From assembly GCA_039619475.1 (NCBI GenBank), contig CM077115.1, forward strand, positions 418,942,557-419,006,556: a stretch of DNA of 64,000 nt, written 5' to 3'. Of the stretch, positions 36,952-48,500 are shown piece by piece; position 1 is the first letter of the stretch, and each line of letters starts with the position of its first letter. Made by a program: the position numbers and the translations under genes. The DNA is from Icerya purchasi. Taxonomy: Eukaryota; Arthropoda; Insecta; Hemiptera; Monophlebidae. The notes below the pieces were generated by a model. It did no database searches and was not told where the DNA came from. It worked only from the letters and a program-made list of their open reading frames with translations.

Positions 36952-38004
36952 TAATTACTGTCCTTCGTTGGTGACAGATTTGTGATATGTTCACTAAATG
37001 AATTGTTTTTATAGTTTTGTAGTAGCGACTTCAGATTTTTGATCTTTCTATTTAAAGCTGCTTCATCAGTTGGGCATCTTGTTCGCACCCAATGTCTCCC
37101 CAGTTGTCTTTTAATTTTCTACTATTGTGGAGATGTGTAATTCATCAACGGTGTACTTTTATGCGGTGCATTTACTATTTGGCTCGTGAAGACGTTAACA
37201 GCTTCATCAATATTTTCTGTTCTTTTTAGTGAAATTGTAAGATTTATGGAATCATCCAGCAGGTTTCTGAATGTATCCCAATTTGTGTACTTATTACATA
37301 ATACCAATTTATGTTCCTTGGGTCATACTTGTACATTAATCGATAGTAGGAGGATTGAATGATTTAAGGATATAGAGATGACAGATCGTTTTCAACTGCC
37401 ATGTAATTACTCGAGATATGTCGATAGATTGAATTTTCGACGCCCAAAAAAAAAAAAAAATACTCGAGATACCTTTTGTGATAAAAAAGTTGAGTAAATC
37501 AGATACTTTTTTCTTGTCTGTTGGCCAGTATGTTGGTTGGACTCCAGATATTACATTGCATTTTTCCGAGCGTTGAAATCACCTCCGATAATAAATTGAT
37601 TTCCCGTTGTTTTAATAAAATCGATAAATGCCCGCTGTTGTATGTTGTGCTTTGGTGGACAATAGACGGCTGCTAATGTAATTGGATTATTTCTCAGTTT
37701 TATTGTGACACGTGTTGCCTGCAAGTAGTCTTTGTTGTGTTTTTCTTCCACCCAGTAGTAGGGAATGCTTTCTCTAATGATTATGGCTGTTCCTGCATGA
37801 GTTTTTTTATTCGGATATTTAGTCCAATAGACGGCATCATTTTATATTTCCATGTAACTTTTGTCGGTGAATCAGAATTCCAAGAAAAGTATTATATATC
37901 GATATTGTTTACATTTAGGTAGTGTTCTAATTCGAGTTGATGTTGTAGTAGTCCGTTTGCATTCCACAAAGCAATTTTATAAGACACTTTCTGTGTATTG
38001 TCCA

Positions 38005-39470
38005 TCAATTTTTAATGACAAGAGGAGACATGATAGTACTGATTATATTACTAAACATTGTGTTTTGTTGTTGAATTATGTGTTTAAACAATGATGTTAT
38101 CTCAACAAGAAACGAATTTAAGATTTGCTCGATACCACTATTGGCAGAGCCGGCGGAGGAAGTATTTTGCTTATTTGAGATTACCTGAGCATAGGTAAGT
38201 TTGTTTGGAATATTTTTCGTTAGTTGTTCTGTCACAGGTACAAATTGCTGGTTAGATTGGTTTACTAATTGTTGTTGCATATGTGAATCATTGGGTTGGG
38301 GGATCCGTTGTGAGCTTAACGATATCTAATAAGTGATTTGATTGGATTTGTACGGAACTGTTGTAATTGTTTATATAGTAAACAACCTTTGTAGTTGGTC
38401 GGATGGTCATTTCCGTAAATTAAACACAAGTAGGAGGCGCACTTTTGTCTTTCGTACATCCGTGAGTAAAATAAGACCCCGCGCATTTGACACAAATGAC
38501 TCGTCTATTGCGATACTTTTTTATACGCCCGTATAACTGACAGCGTGCACATTGAATAATTTAATTTTTTACATGAGGAGCTTCAACATTTCATATTTAA
38601 AAGATACTGTAATTTATAGATGTCTTTGTTATTACGATGTGGTTCGATGTCGACAAAAAAGATGGGTAAGGACTGTTTCGTTACCCGATGTTTAACGTTA
38701 ATGATATTCCGGACATAATGTCCTTTTTCAGCTAGAGCGGATGTACTTGCACTTCTAGACTATGATGAAGGTTTCTGATAACAACTCGGAAAGGTCTTTT
38801 TCACTTTCAATTTGATACGTGTGATATTCTAAGTTGCTAGTTTTCAGATATTGTACTAATTTACGATATTCATCGATTTCGTTAGTTTTAACTTCAAAAG
38901 GTTTATTACTTACAAGATCTACAACTTATTTTGTCTATTGGAAATATTTTTTTAAAGTCAGCTAACATTTTATTATAATTCGTTATTCCATAAACCATAA
39001 CATGGTAGATTTCATTTTCATTTTCACCTTCAGGAGTAAGGTTAGAGAAACGATTTCTAATTGTTATAAATACGTTTTTAGATCTAGTATCATTAGAACT
39101 ACTCGGAGTGCTTAAGACACCCAGAGATCTATTCCTTTTTTTTTTATTTATTCTCGAACGCCTATTAAGCGGAGATAATAACGGCGTATAAATCGGAGTG
39201 TGTTGATTTCCAACCACCCCTGTTAATTGTTTGTTGTTAGTATCATTAGAGTTCAGATTATTATTAGTATTAGCGTTATTGTTGTAAACTGATATCAGAA
39301 CGAACTCACCGGCAGCGGCGAGTGCTGCATTGCTGATAAATGAAGGCGGATCGCAATTCGTAATAGTACGTAATTGATCGGAAGTTTTATCGTCAGCTGC
39401 AACAGTGGATAACTTTCTAGGGGTGGGGACGGCGACCGTTGCAGGGGCATATACATACGTCGGGTGTATA
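38005..39470 (-). pseudogene. Jockey ORF1 (gag-like) remnant
   Basis: The N-terminal reading TVAVPTPRKLSTVAADDK lies near 39440. A basic segment (INKKKRNRSLGVLSTPSSSN, 38906-39217) follows, then ENEIYHVMVYGITNY (the PRE/C2HC-associated fold). The zinc-knuckle region near 38440-38560 contains CARCQLYGRIKKYRNR and CVKCAGSYFTHGCTKDKSAP, as in jockey gag proteins. The 38005-38280 piece (QQQLVNQSNQQFVPV...) is the Gln-rich C-terminus. It needs several frame changes. Confidence 0.8.
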
Positions 39471-39582
39471 CCTCTCGCGAGGTATACTTATTCGGGTTAA
39501 CAGATAACAATATGCAACGTCAATAACGAAATCGAAGTACAGAGAGTGAGCACGATAAGCACGACCACAAACTGAACACACA

Positions 39583-39583
39583 C

Positions 39584-39636
<53 letters not shown>
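39583..39636. repeat. (TA)n microsatellite
   Basis: About 27 TA dinucleotides lie at the upstream edge of the jockey element. Confidence 0.95.
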
Positions 39637-39639
<3 letters not shown>

Positions 39640-42600
39640 CTCATAAATATACTGCATAAATAAATTTTTGGGCAAATCATGTATAGAGATTGAATATTCG
39701 TAAAAAGAATATGAAAAATAAATCGAACAATAATTTTTATGCCCATATCTTAAATTTATTTATGCAGTAGTTCATTTACCTCTTAGAGAAGTATTAAAAA
39801 CTTTTGGAAATTGGGATTAAAATTATATTTTGAAATAATTTATATTTAAGCTTGCGCAAAATTAATATTTTTTGCGTTTAAATAAATATTAGATTACTTT
39901 TGTACTTATAAAAATTTGTTCCGCTGTATACATCAGCGGATAAAACCGATGAATGCGTTGATTATTACTTTTTACACAATCATAAATTGTGCATTTTAAT
40001 AAAACTAATCGTAACTATATTACTGGTACCAGGTCTATCGAAAATCATAAAATCATACGTACTTTTTCATTTTACTTTTACATCAATTATATGTACCTTG
40101 TTTATTTCATGATGAAATAATCAACATTTATGATTTACTTCCAGAAATAGTAGCAAATAACGTACTTTAATATAATAATTATTTTATGAAATCAACAGTT
40201 TCAGAATTCGGCTTATGTACATAAAGTGTAAGAAATTACATTGTAATATCTTTATTTAGAACTTTTAAAATTCATTAACACGTTTTATTTATATTAAAAA
40301 ATATATTTAATAAGAATAATATGAATAATGAAAGTAAAATATGTTTGAATATTTTTGTTAGAACAAATTTTACTTATTTAATTATACGGTGTTAAATGTA
40401 TTGTCAAAAAAGTGAAATTATTATACATGACAGTTTTTTAGATTCTGTTTTCTTTCATGCTCTTTTTGAAAGACAAACGCTGAGAAAATATTCATTGTTT
40501 TAGATTTGACAAAAATATGCACCATCATAAATTTTGTAAAAAATTGCATTACATAGGATACAGGGAATATTGTAAACAGAAAAACAAAAACATCAATTGT
40601 CTGATAACTATTTTAATTTTAGAAATAATACATTTTCTAGACTACTTCTGGTCTAGTGGGGCCTCTTCTTCTTTTTTTAATATTAATAAAACTTTATTGT
40701 AGGAATGGTAATTTTGTCTGAATCGATTCGATACAGAATGCCCAGGTATCTAATTTGTATATAAGCATAAAAATAAAAAATTTATATCTGTTTGTTCTGT
40801 ATATTACAGTTATTACATTAGAATAACGGTAAATTTTTTAAAATATTTTATAAAGTAACTAATTTAATGGCGTTTAGTAAACAAGCGAACGGAATTACCT
40901 ATGTATTAAATATTCTACGTTTCCAATATTAAGAATTAGAAATAAGTTTATCTGGAACATTTAAAGGTTACATTATGTAGTGTTGTTTTGTTTTGCTTAG
41001 TTTATTAATTTGACGAATAATTTTCAGTAATTATTATTATAATTATTGTCATTTTTATTATTATCGTTTTCATGGTCAAGCTCGTCTGCGTAAGTAAATT
41101 ACTGATAAAATTATTATTTTTAGAATTAAACTAAGAGTTATATGTAACGTCTTTCAGAAAGACTATGTAATATGGTAAAACTGTAAGAGGGCTCTTAGTT
41201 CAATACCTTTTCGTAAACTCGTATTTATACATATTAAATAAAAAAAATTAAGTAAACAAAATTCTCAGTAATTTATTTAATAAAAAACTAATTAACATTT
41301 TATTTCTCACCTTTAATTTGGTATATAAATTAAATAACCGATGGATGAAAAAAAAAAAAAAAAAAAAGAAGTGAAAAATTTTGAAAGTTTATAAATGGTT
41401 CATGAAATCAGGACTACAAACTGTCGAAGTATACTTCTTCTTTGTTCACATTAATCGGATTTAAAAAATCTAAAGGAAATTTGTTTTCTTCTTTTTTCAC
41501 ATTTAGATATTGACCTGTAATTAGAAAACGAAATTTTTATGTAACATTTCACGCTGATTTTTATACTTTTACGCATATATTGAAGTCATTGCGCTTACGT
41601 ATTCTACTTTATTTCGGAATTGAACTGTTTTTAAAAATTTATTCGAGAAATTGAAATATTAACAACAGTTTCACCTAAAAGAAGTACACTGTTCAATAAA
41701 AACAAACAGGAAAATAATTGAGCTAATGGCTAAAATAAGATATTATCAGAAGCAAATAATATAAAATTCAAAATATTTAAATACCTATTAAATAATTGTT
41801 AACAGTTACAAACTTGTAATTACTTTAAAGTACTATTATTACGGCGCTGAAGGGAAGATGAAGAAAATATTTCAGGTTAATTTAATTTAAAAATTTTAAA
41901 TAAACGCATAATAATTACGATTATTAATTTCATAAAAGTTCCCGGCCGGTTGCAAAATAAGAAAAAACTTACGGTAAATTGCGTTTTATCAGTTAATTTT
42001 TTTTCTAAGGTTCTTTAGGAAAATCATCTACGTGCATGGAGGACCATAAATTTTTTTCTTTTTTTTTTTTTGCCCGTGCTGTAAACTTAATCCAACAATT
42101 GAACGAATTACTTTAGCATTGTAAAGAAAAACTAACGGTAACTAGAAAGTATAAGAATGAAAGATGAAAATGAATTACTACGACTAATTTTAAAACTATA
42201 TCCGAAAAAATTAGAATACCCTTTAATGTTGGCATTTCATTTTTAATTGTAGGCATACTTTTGTTGTAATTCAGTTTCATTACTAAACGGCAGTACTTTT
42301 AAAAAAAATTTATTCCTATCTTTAACACAGCTAAAATGCATTTTTAAAATTATTAATAAAAAGTAATATAAATTCGAAATTTTGCTCCGCATGATATAAA
42401 ATCAGAATAATGAAGTTGCTTTCACAATTCAGATGCTCATGAAAAAATTTTAGTAAATAAATTTCTTTCATATTTACAAATTTTACTGTTCAAATTTTTA
42501 ATGATGCAAATTGTAATTAATTTTTCTTCGTAGAGTCCTTCCTGCGATCATGTAAAGGTTTTTTTATGATTTGTTTCGTTTCTTTAATTCAAAGAAGTTT

Positions 42601-44500
42601 GGTATCATCAGTCTTTTTTATATGTTTTTTTTTTTTTTTTTCATATTGTTGGGCGAAGTGTTTGTTTAAAACTCTTTTTCAATGTGCTCACATTGACTGC
42701 GTTGAAGAAAATTCATAAATAGTTTTCATTTACAGGCTATAATGATTAGAGTAGCATTGAGAAAGGTTATGCGCCAATTTTTGAAATAAGAATTTCTTTT
42801 AAAAACTTTTCCTTCTAGTAATTATTAAATACTTTAATATTAATGAGTTTTAATGTTACATACACAATCAATTTAAAAAAGTACATAACCCGTAGAATTT
42901 TTAACTTTTGCATTATTGCTAGTTTTAATGTATGACAGATATTAAAAATCAAACTGTGATTTTGATCAAACCATATAACCACAATAAAGCAGGTACACTA
43001 CTGTCAGTAAAAAGTACTGGAAATTAAAAGCAAATAAATAATCATACTTCGGTCCGTGGCAAATTTATTTTTCTGTTTTAAGTGGTATAAAAATTTAAAT
43101 TCAAGAAGTAGTGAGCAGAATTTTTTTTTACAAGTATTTTACAAGAAATGTAAAGAAGCTGATGACGGTATAAAAAGTTCTGCCCCGTTATATTTAAATT
43201 CTGTTCGCTTTTAGCTCAATGATTTTCAACAGTTAGCCTTAATAATCAATTATATTTTTAGACTGTCCAACAATCAAATTTAATTCTAGATCAAGTACGT
43301 GCCACGTCATAAAAAAATTTCTACGGAGGTTCGAATACATTTCTGTAAGAAAAACAATACTTTAATGTTCACAGAGTGCTCGCATATACCGCCGATGGTG
43401 GTGTGATCACTTTTTTCATGTATGTAACAAATCTTTAGCACACGTCACCTCCAGCTATGTGTCCCTTATGCGGCCACACAAGTTTACCGACAGTTTCACA
43501 CATATTCTTTATCGGTCTAAAGTTCACTGCGTAACGAAAACAACTTGGCCTAGCAAGAAATCTAGAGGAGATCCTTTCAAATGCTGTAACTTCCATTACC
43601 AGGATTATTGCCTTCGTTAGAACGAGCAAACCCAGCATATTTAAATTACCCCTATGTATGTGCTATAGTGTCCATTGTAGATACACACACATCTCATGTG
43701 CAGAAAAAAAAAAAAACACATTATATTACTTCAAAATGCTGTACATAAAGGATCTTCCGTAACATTTTTGGAACAATCCAATTTTTTCAGTTTTTGGCTT
43801 TATGGTTTTCAACGGGCAACTTTATTTTTAAGAGGGTGTATTTCTAGACTGTTCAAAAACCATATTGAATTTTGGTTCAAATATGTACGAAGTCGCAAAA
43901 TATTCCGGCGGGAGTTTCAGTAGGTCTAAAGCGATTCAATACTTTAGCGTTAATTTTTCTTAATACCATTATTTTTTATATTATTATTTATGTTGTAAAA
44001 ATATTCTGTTTTTAATGATTTAAAAAATACGTCCTCAAATTTATCAAATAAACGATAAAAGAAAGTGAAATAGCTTTATACATTATTTTTTATTTCTTTT
44101 TAGATATATTTTAAATAATTTTTGGAACTAATTTATACAGTTTTTTTTTCTATTCAAGAATCAATATTTACTTCTAAGTAATAGCATCCAAGCATTTTTT
44201 AAACCCTACTGAAAAATAATGTAGATAATAAAACGCCTTGGGTTTAAATTATTAATTAATTAAAATAAGACTTTGAAGAGCAGGAAAAATAGAAATCGCT
44301 ATTTTTTTACACTATATTATTTGCTAATATATCTAAAAAGAATACTGTCAAAGATGTGTCTTCAAATTTTTTTTTTTCTATTTTTTATTTAATCAAAAGT
44401 TTAAAATTTTATAGATATGCCACGTTGAATTTTAAAAAAATCTTGATTTTCGGTATTTGGGGTGTGATTTTAATTTTTATTGATAAATATTACTTGCATT
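39640..44500. other. AT-rich stretch without recognisable genes
   Basis: This region would be expected to carry the remaining 3' exons of the minus-strand ADAMTS gene, but I found no exon I could support. The minus frame 43435-43638 is discussed among rejected items. Long poly-A/T runs lie near 41348, 42058 and 42630. Confidence 0.45.
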
Positions 44501-44510
44501 ACTATAGGTT

Positions 44511-45244
44511 GGTCCATAAATTTTGGCCATACCCCTCGCATTGCGCAGAAAAATAAGTTAGCGAAAACTAAATGGCATGCGCTTATAGCGCGTGAAATGT
44601 TTTACATTAAATCTGAAAATTTCAGCTCAGTAGCTTCATATGGACGGGCCGCCATTCACGCAAAATCGTATCGAATTCGGCCTACGGGATTTTGTGTTAA
44701 AAAAAATGCAATTTTGTTACAAAATTTTAATATACATTTCAGTCGTCGTTTACATTTCCCAAAATACTCCACCGTCTATGTTTCATACATGGGTTTTCTA
44801 TCCATTTCACCTTTAAAGTTTTCTCAAACTCAGCCTGAGGAACGCGTTTAAGGAATCCTCACAAGCGTGGGCTGCTTAAACACACCAGCATAAAAAATCT
44901 CACGCGAAGATCACTTCGTTAAAACAGTATATATGCACATGCAGATAACGTTTAAACGGTACTGTTCCTTCAGCACTCCGGAGTGTCTACATTCCAACTT
45001 TGTTGTCCTTTTATGTTGCCGCACGAGTCACCGCGAATTTTGCCACCCAATTATGAATTTATAGGCGGATTTCGATACGACTTCGTGCAGATGGCCTGAT
45101 GGCCCGTGCGGATGTCTCTTTGAAGCTATCAAGTTGTAATTTTCAGAATTAATGTAAAACATTCCATGCTATAAGCGTATGTAATTTGGTTTCCGCTGAC
45201 TTATTTTTCTGCGTAATTTGAGGGGTATGGCCAAAATTTATGGA
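44511..45244. mobile_element. Non-autonomous DNA transposon with long inverted ends
   Basis: The left end TCCATAAATTTTGGCCATAC (44512 on) is repeated inverted at the right end (to 45244). The similarity continues inward for well over 100 bp, for example cgcagaaaaataagt and catgcgcttatagc against their inverses. The plus open frame 44480-44851 is a reading of the arm, not a transposase. I could not fix the target duplication, so the superfamily is open (Tc1/mariner-like is possible). Confidence 0.75.
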
Positions 45245-45345
45245 GAAATCTATCAAAATCTATCGCATTTTGATTATTGATTTATTGCATATATATATAC
45301 ATATGCTTAAAAATGTAATACACAACGATAAAATGCTCAACTTAC

Positions 45346-45502
45346 CATACTTAAGATAGTGAATTATATCCTGAAGTGTATTTTTAATTGCTGGATCCAC
45401 TAAAACGGGTAAGCTTTGATTAAATGTATTTCTTTTAATCCTGCCCATTAGCGGTAAACTGTAAATGAAGTCATATTGCGGTGTATTGTCCTGTCCAAAC
45501 TC
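45346..45502 (-). CDS. ADAMTS exon l: spacer start, last exon recognised
   Basis: Acceptor gaaattag|GAGTTT, donor TATG|gtaagt; 157 bp, leaving phase 1, so at least one more exon must follow. It encodes [20 protein letters not shown] and [20 protein letters not shown] directly after the CINGKCL of exon k supports the join. Confidence 0.8.
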
Positions 45503-48500
45503 CTAATTTCAATATTAGTAAACAAAAGAAATAATTTATAATGTTGTTAAAATATTTGAAAATGTCAATTGTATTTATACGTTTTAAACAGTACTGTGAA
45601 ATTTCTTATTTTGTAAATTATTGAAAAACAAACTATCGAAACAGAAAATTTAATTATTCAAAAATAATACATAAAAATCGGCATGTTTCAAAAGGTCACA
45701 TTATTTTTGAATAATTAAATTTTCTGTTTCGATAGTTTGTTTTACAATCATTTATATTAATACAGAAAACGGATTATTATAATTTTAATGTTAGTTCTTA
45801 TTTTATGTTTCGGTAAGTTCGTTTATTATCCGACTTCTGTAACTTTAAATGTGTAAAATTATAATTAATGCAGTTCGTTAATACATATTGTATACATACT
45901 AACACACACTTGTAAAAAAATGTGGGAGTGCAGCAAAATGATTTTTGTGTACGACTTTAAAGAAGATGCATAGTGTAGCCGTTATATAGTATATCAAATA
46001 AATTACTTTAATTCTTTAATGTCTAATATTTACTATTATTGAAGAGTTGCGTCGTTATAAAATTTTCATAAAATAATTTTCGGAACAATTTTTTTCGCTG
46101 ATTAAGAAAATAATCATTTATTTATAATCATAAATGTATGTATTTTTTAATAAATTTTAAAGCATAAACACCAAATTTTTTATTTTATACAAGAAAGTCA
46201 TGGAAAAATAAAACCGAAATCAATCTAAAACAAGGGAAAAAAAAGGTAAAAAAATCACTAGCTATCAGAGTTCAACCTTACTTTTTAAGCAGTTTGTAAT
46301 TTACAATTTTTTATTGCAACGAAGTGAGTAGTGTAACCTTTTTTTGACATTCTTTATAGTGACATGTGTACCGGAGATTTTTATCAGTTTCATTAATTTT
46401 ATAATGAGCATTTAACTTGTTACGTTAATGATAAAAATAGAACAAAGAATAACAATACATCTGCTACATTCGGTACAACAATTTAATTTTTTCATGAAAA
46501 AAGATCAAAGGTTGTCTTTTTTTTTTTTTTTAAATTAATCTGAAAAAACCTTTTAAAGTTAAATTTTGTGTCGCCAGGTCGTTATACTACTTCTTCGGTG
46601 ATTATTATGCTTTAATTAAATTAATTCCTGTTAATAAATTCTATTTGTATGTCCAAACTTGAACTTAGAATGCAGATACCGTGTGCGCATTTTAAAACTA
46701 ATAAATTTAAAGAGTATCTTTGAAATATTTAACCTTCTTCGAACAGATTCATTTCCCTTCCTTTTCTGCTTTTATTAAAAAACTTACCAAACATTTTCCA
46801 TTAATGCAGTATGCTTTCCTAGTCGTATCACCGCGCGTACAATCAGTTCCAAATGGGAACCAGCCATCTTCTCCATTAACCATGTAAAATCTGTGACTAA
46901 TCGATTCATCTTGGCAGGCTAATCTACACGGTCGATGAGGATCATCTGCGATAGATATTTAAATAGCGGTCATTGTTTGCGAACAAACGGTACATTTTTC
47001 ACTTTACATTATACACGAATTAGAACTCAGCCTAAAAAAGATTAATTACTTTTTATTTTTACTTAGAAATTTTTTTTTGTTTTGTTTTTTTTTTTTTAAA
47101 TTTTTACTAAATTTAGCAGTGAAAATACGATTAAGTTACCATTTGTTTTCGAAAGCTGCATTCCAATGCCGGATAAACGTCTCACTCGCTGACTGTACTT
47201 GTTACATACGATTGTTGCGTGCTCTATGATTGACCTTATTCGTCCGCAAACCTGCATTGCAGCATTAATCGAATTTTAATAAACGGTATAAAGTCTATCG
47301 AAAGCGCAGTTAGAAAACGAAAATGATTTCATATATTTCACCTATCGCTACACTTCTTGGTGAAAAATTAGGCGATGAAATAAATAATGATTCATTTCGC
47401 TGCGATAAAAACTGTTTGAAATTTAATTTGTTTTAAAAGCTTTGTAACATAGCGTGCATTTAAACTATCCAGCATGATCCACCACCCACACAGTAATTAA
47501 TGAAATACAAGCTTCAACTAACGACTGTGATCAGGCGCGGATCTAGCGTTAAAGTTTGGGGGAGGTCAGAGACTGAAGTTTTTGAACATATTATAAATAA
47601 TAAAAAGAGAAATATATTTTCTTACGATAATTAAAAAGTAGTGATAGGGCATTATATATAGCTTAGAAGAAGAAAAAAAAAAAAAATATATATGTATACA
47701 CATTAAAAACTTTACATAACGTTAAATGATAACTTGTGTATAATTATTCCTTAAAAACTTTCAAATTAAAAATTTGAATGAAGAAAAGCAGAGGTTTTAT
47801 AATTAATTAAATATTAGAATGATGAATTTTTATAACTGGAAATGAAATATTAGTTGCGCTTAAAAAATAAATAAATGTAATGAAAACAAAAGTTAATAGT
47901 TTAAGTAATCAATTGTTAATTATTTGAACGATTGTTAAACATGATTTTATTCAGTTGATAATTGAATTAATTTTCTTCAAATATTTATTTTTATTCTTAA
48001 TCAGAAAATAATATCATTTAAAATTATGTGTTGAATACATGGGCGTCGCCAGCGGGGGGCAGGGGGGGGGGGGGCAGCTGCCCCCCCTGGAGCCTTGAAA
48101 CTTTTTAATCAACTGGCCATAATGAGTGTTCATAGGCGCGTAATCATGAATAATTTGTCAGAAACCCACGAAAATTATTCATGACCTTCCCCTTAGATCC
48201 GCGCTTGACTAGACCTTCTTATCATTTTTTAATCCCGCGAAACTATTCATAATCAATGTTATAATAATCCAGCGGGGTCTCGTAGCTTTCAAATTTTAAC
48301 AATTGGATACTCCATCTATTTATTATTATTATTGTTTATCTGGTAATGAAAAAAAAAAAAAAAGGAATAAAATAATAAAGCTACTTACTAGCAGAAAAGT
48401 AAATTGATAAAAAATTTGCGCAACTAAAATCACCCGTTTTAATATTGATGTTTCAAACAATGCATATAATATGATTTTTTTTTTAGTTTATCAAACTAGG

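Larger units (their letters stand above)
33450..38000 (-). pseudogene. Jockey ORF2 remnant: AP endonuclease and reverse transcriptase
   Basis: Reading from 38000 downwards: IALWNANGLLQHQLELEHYL is the endonuclease start. ITLAAVYCPPKHNI and NQFIIGGDFNAR (37551-37751) carry the endonuclease GDFN motif. A linker with TNWDTFRNLLDDSI (37122-37307) follows. In the polymerase, LLATFADDMAIMATHE near 34540 holds the catalytic FADD, followed by the thumb VKYLGIHLDETLTW near 34310. Past the nested MITE the C-terminal part YVTEEIKLTAKNHLSKL lies near 33640. Frameshifts, stops and two insertions break it. Confidence 0.85.
33437..39575 (-). mobile_element. Jockey-type non-LTR retrotransposon, near full length but interrupted
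   Basis: On the minus strand a 5' leader lies near 39575-39470, followed by ORF1 (gag with C2HC knuckles) and ORF2 (APE endonuclease then reverse transcriptase). An A-rich 3' end lies near 33410-33440. It is cut by a pogo-like element (35419-36951) and by a hAT MITE (33719-34059). Removing both leaves about 4.26 kb, in the usual range for jockey elements. Many stops and frameshifts show it is no longer active. Confidence 0.85.

Noticed and set aside
34193..39510. Minus-strand frames as host genes
   Set aside because: Endonuclease, FADD polymerase and jockey gag knuckle motifs show they are pieces of one retrotransposon.
43435..43638. Minus frame as a 3' ADAMTS spacer exon
   Set aside because: It begins AIILVMEVTAFERISSRF, faintly spacer-like, but has no good acceptor or donor in phase with exon l and no cysteine pattern.
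44480..44851. 123-codon plus-strand frame as a transposase
   Set aside because: It reads through the left inverted arm of a non-autonomous element and has no catalytic or DNA-binding motif.
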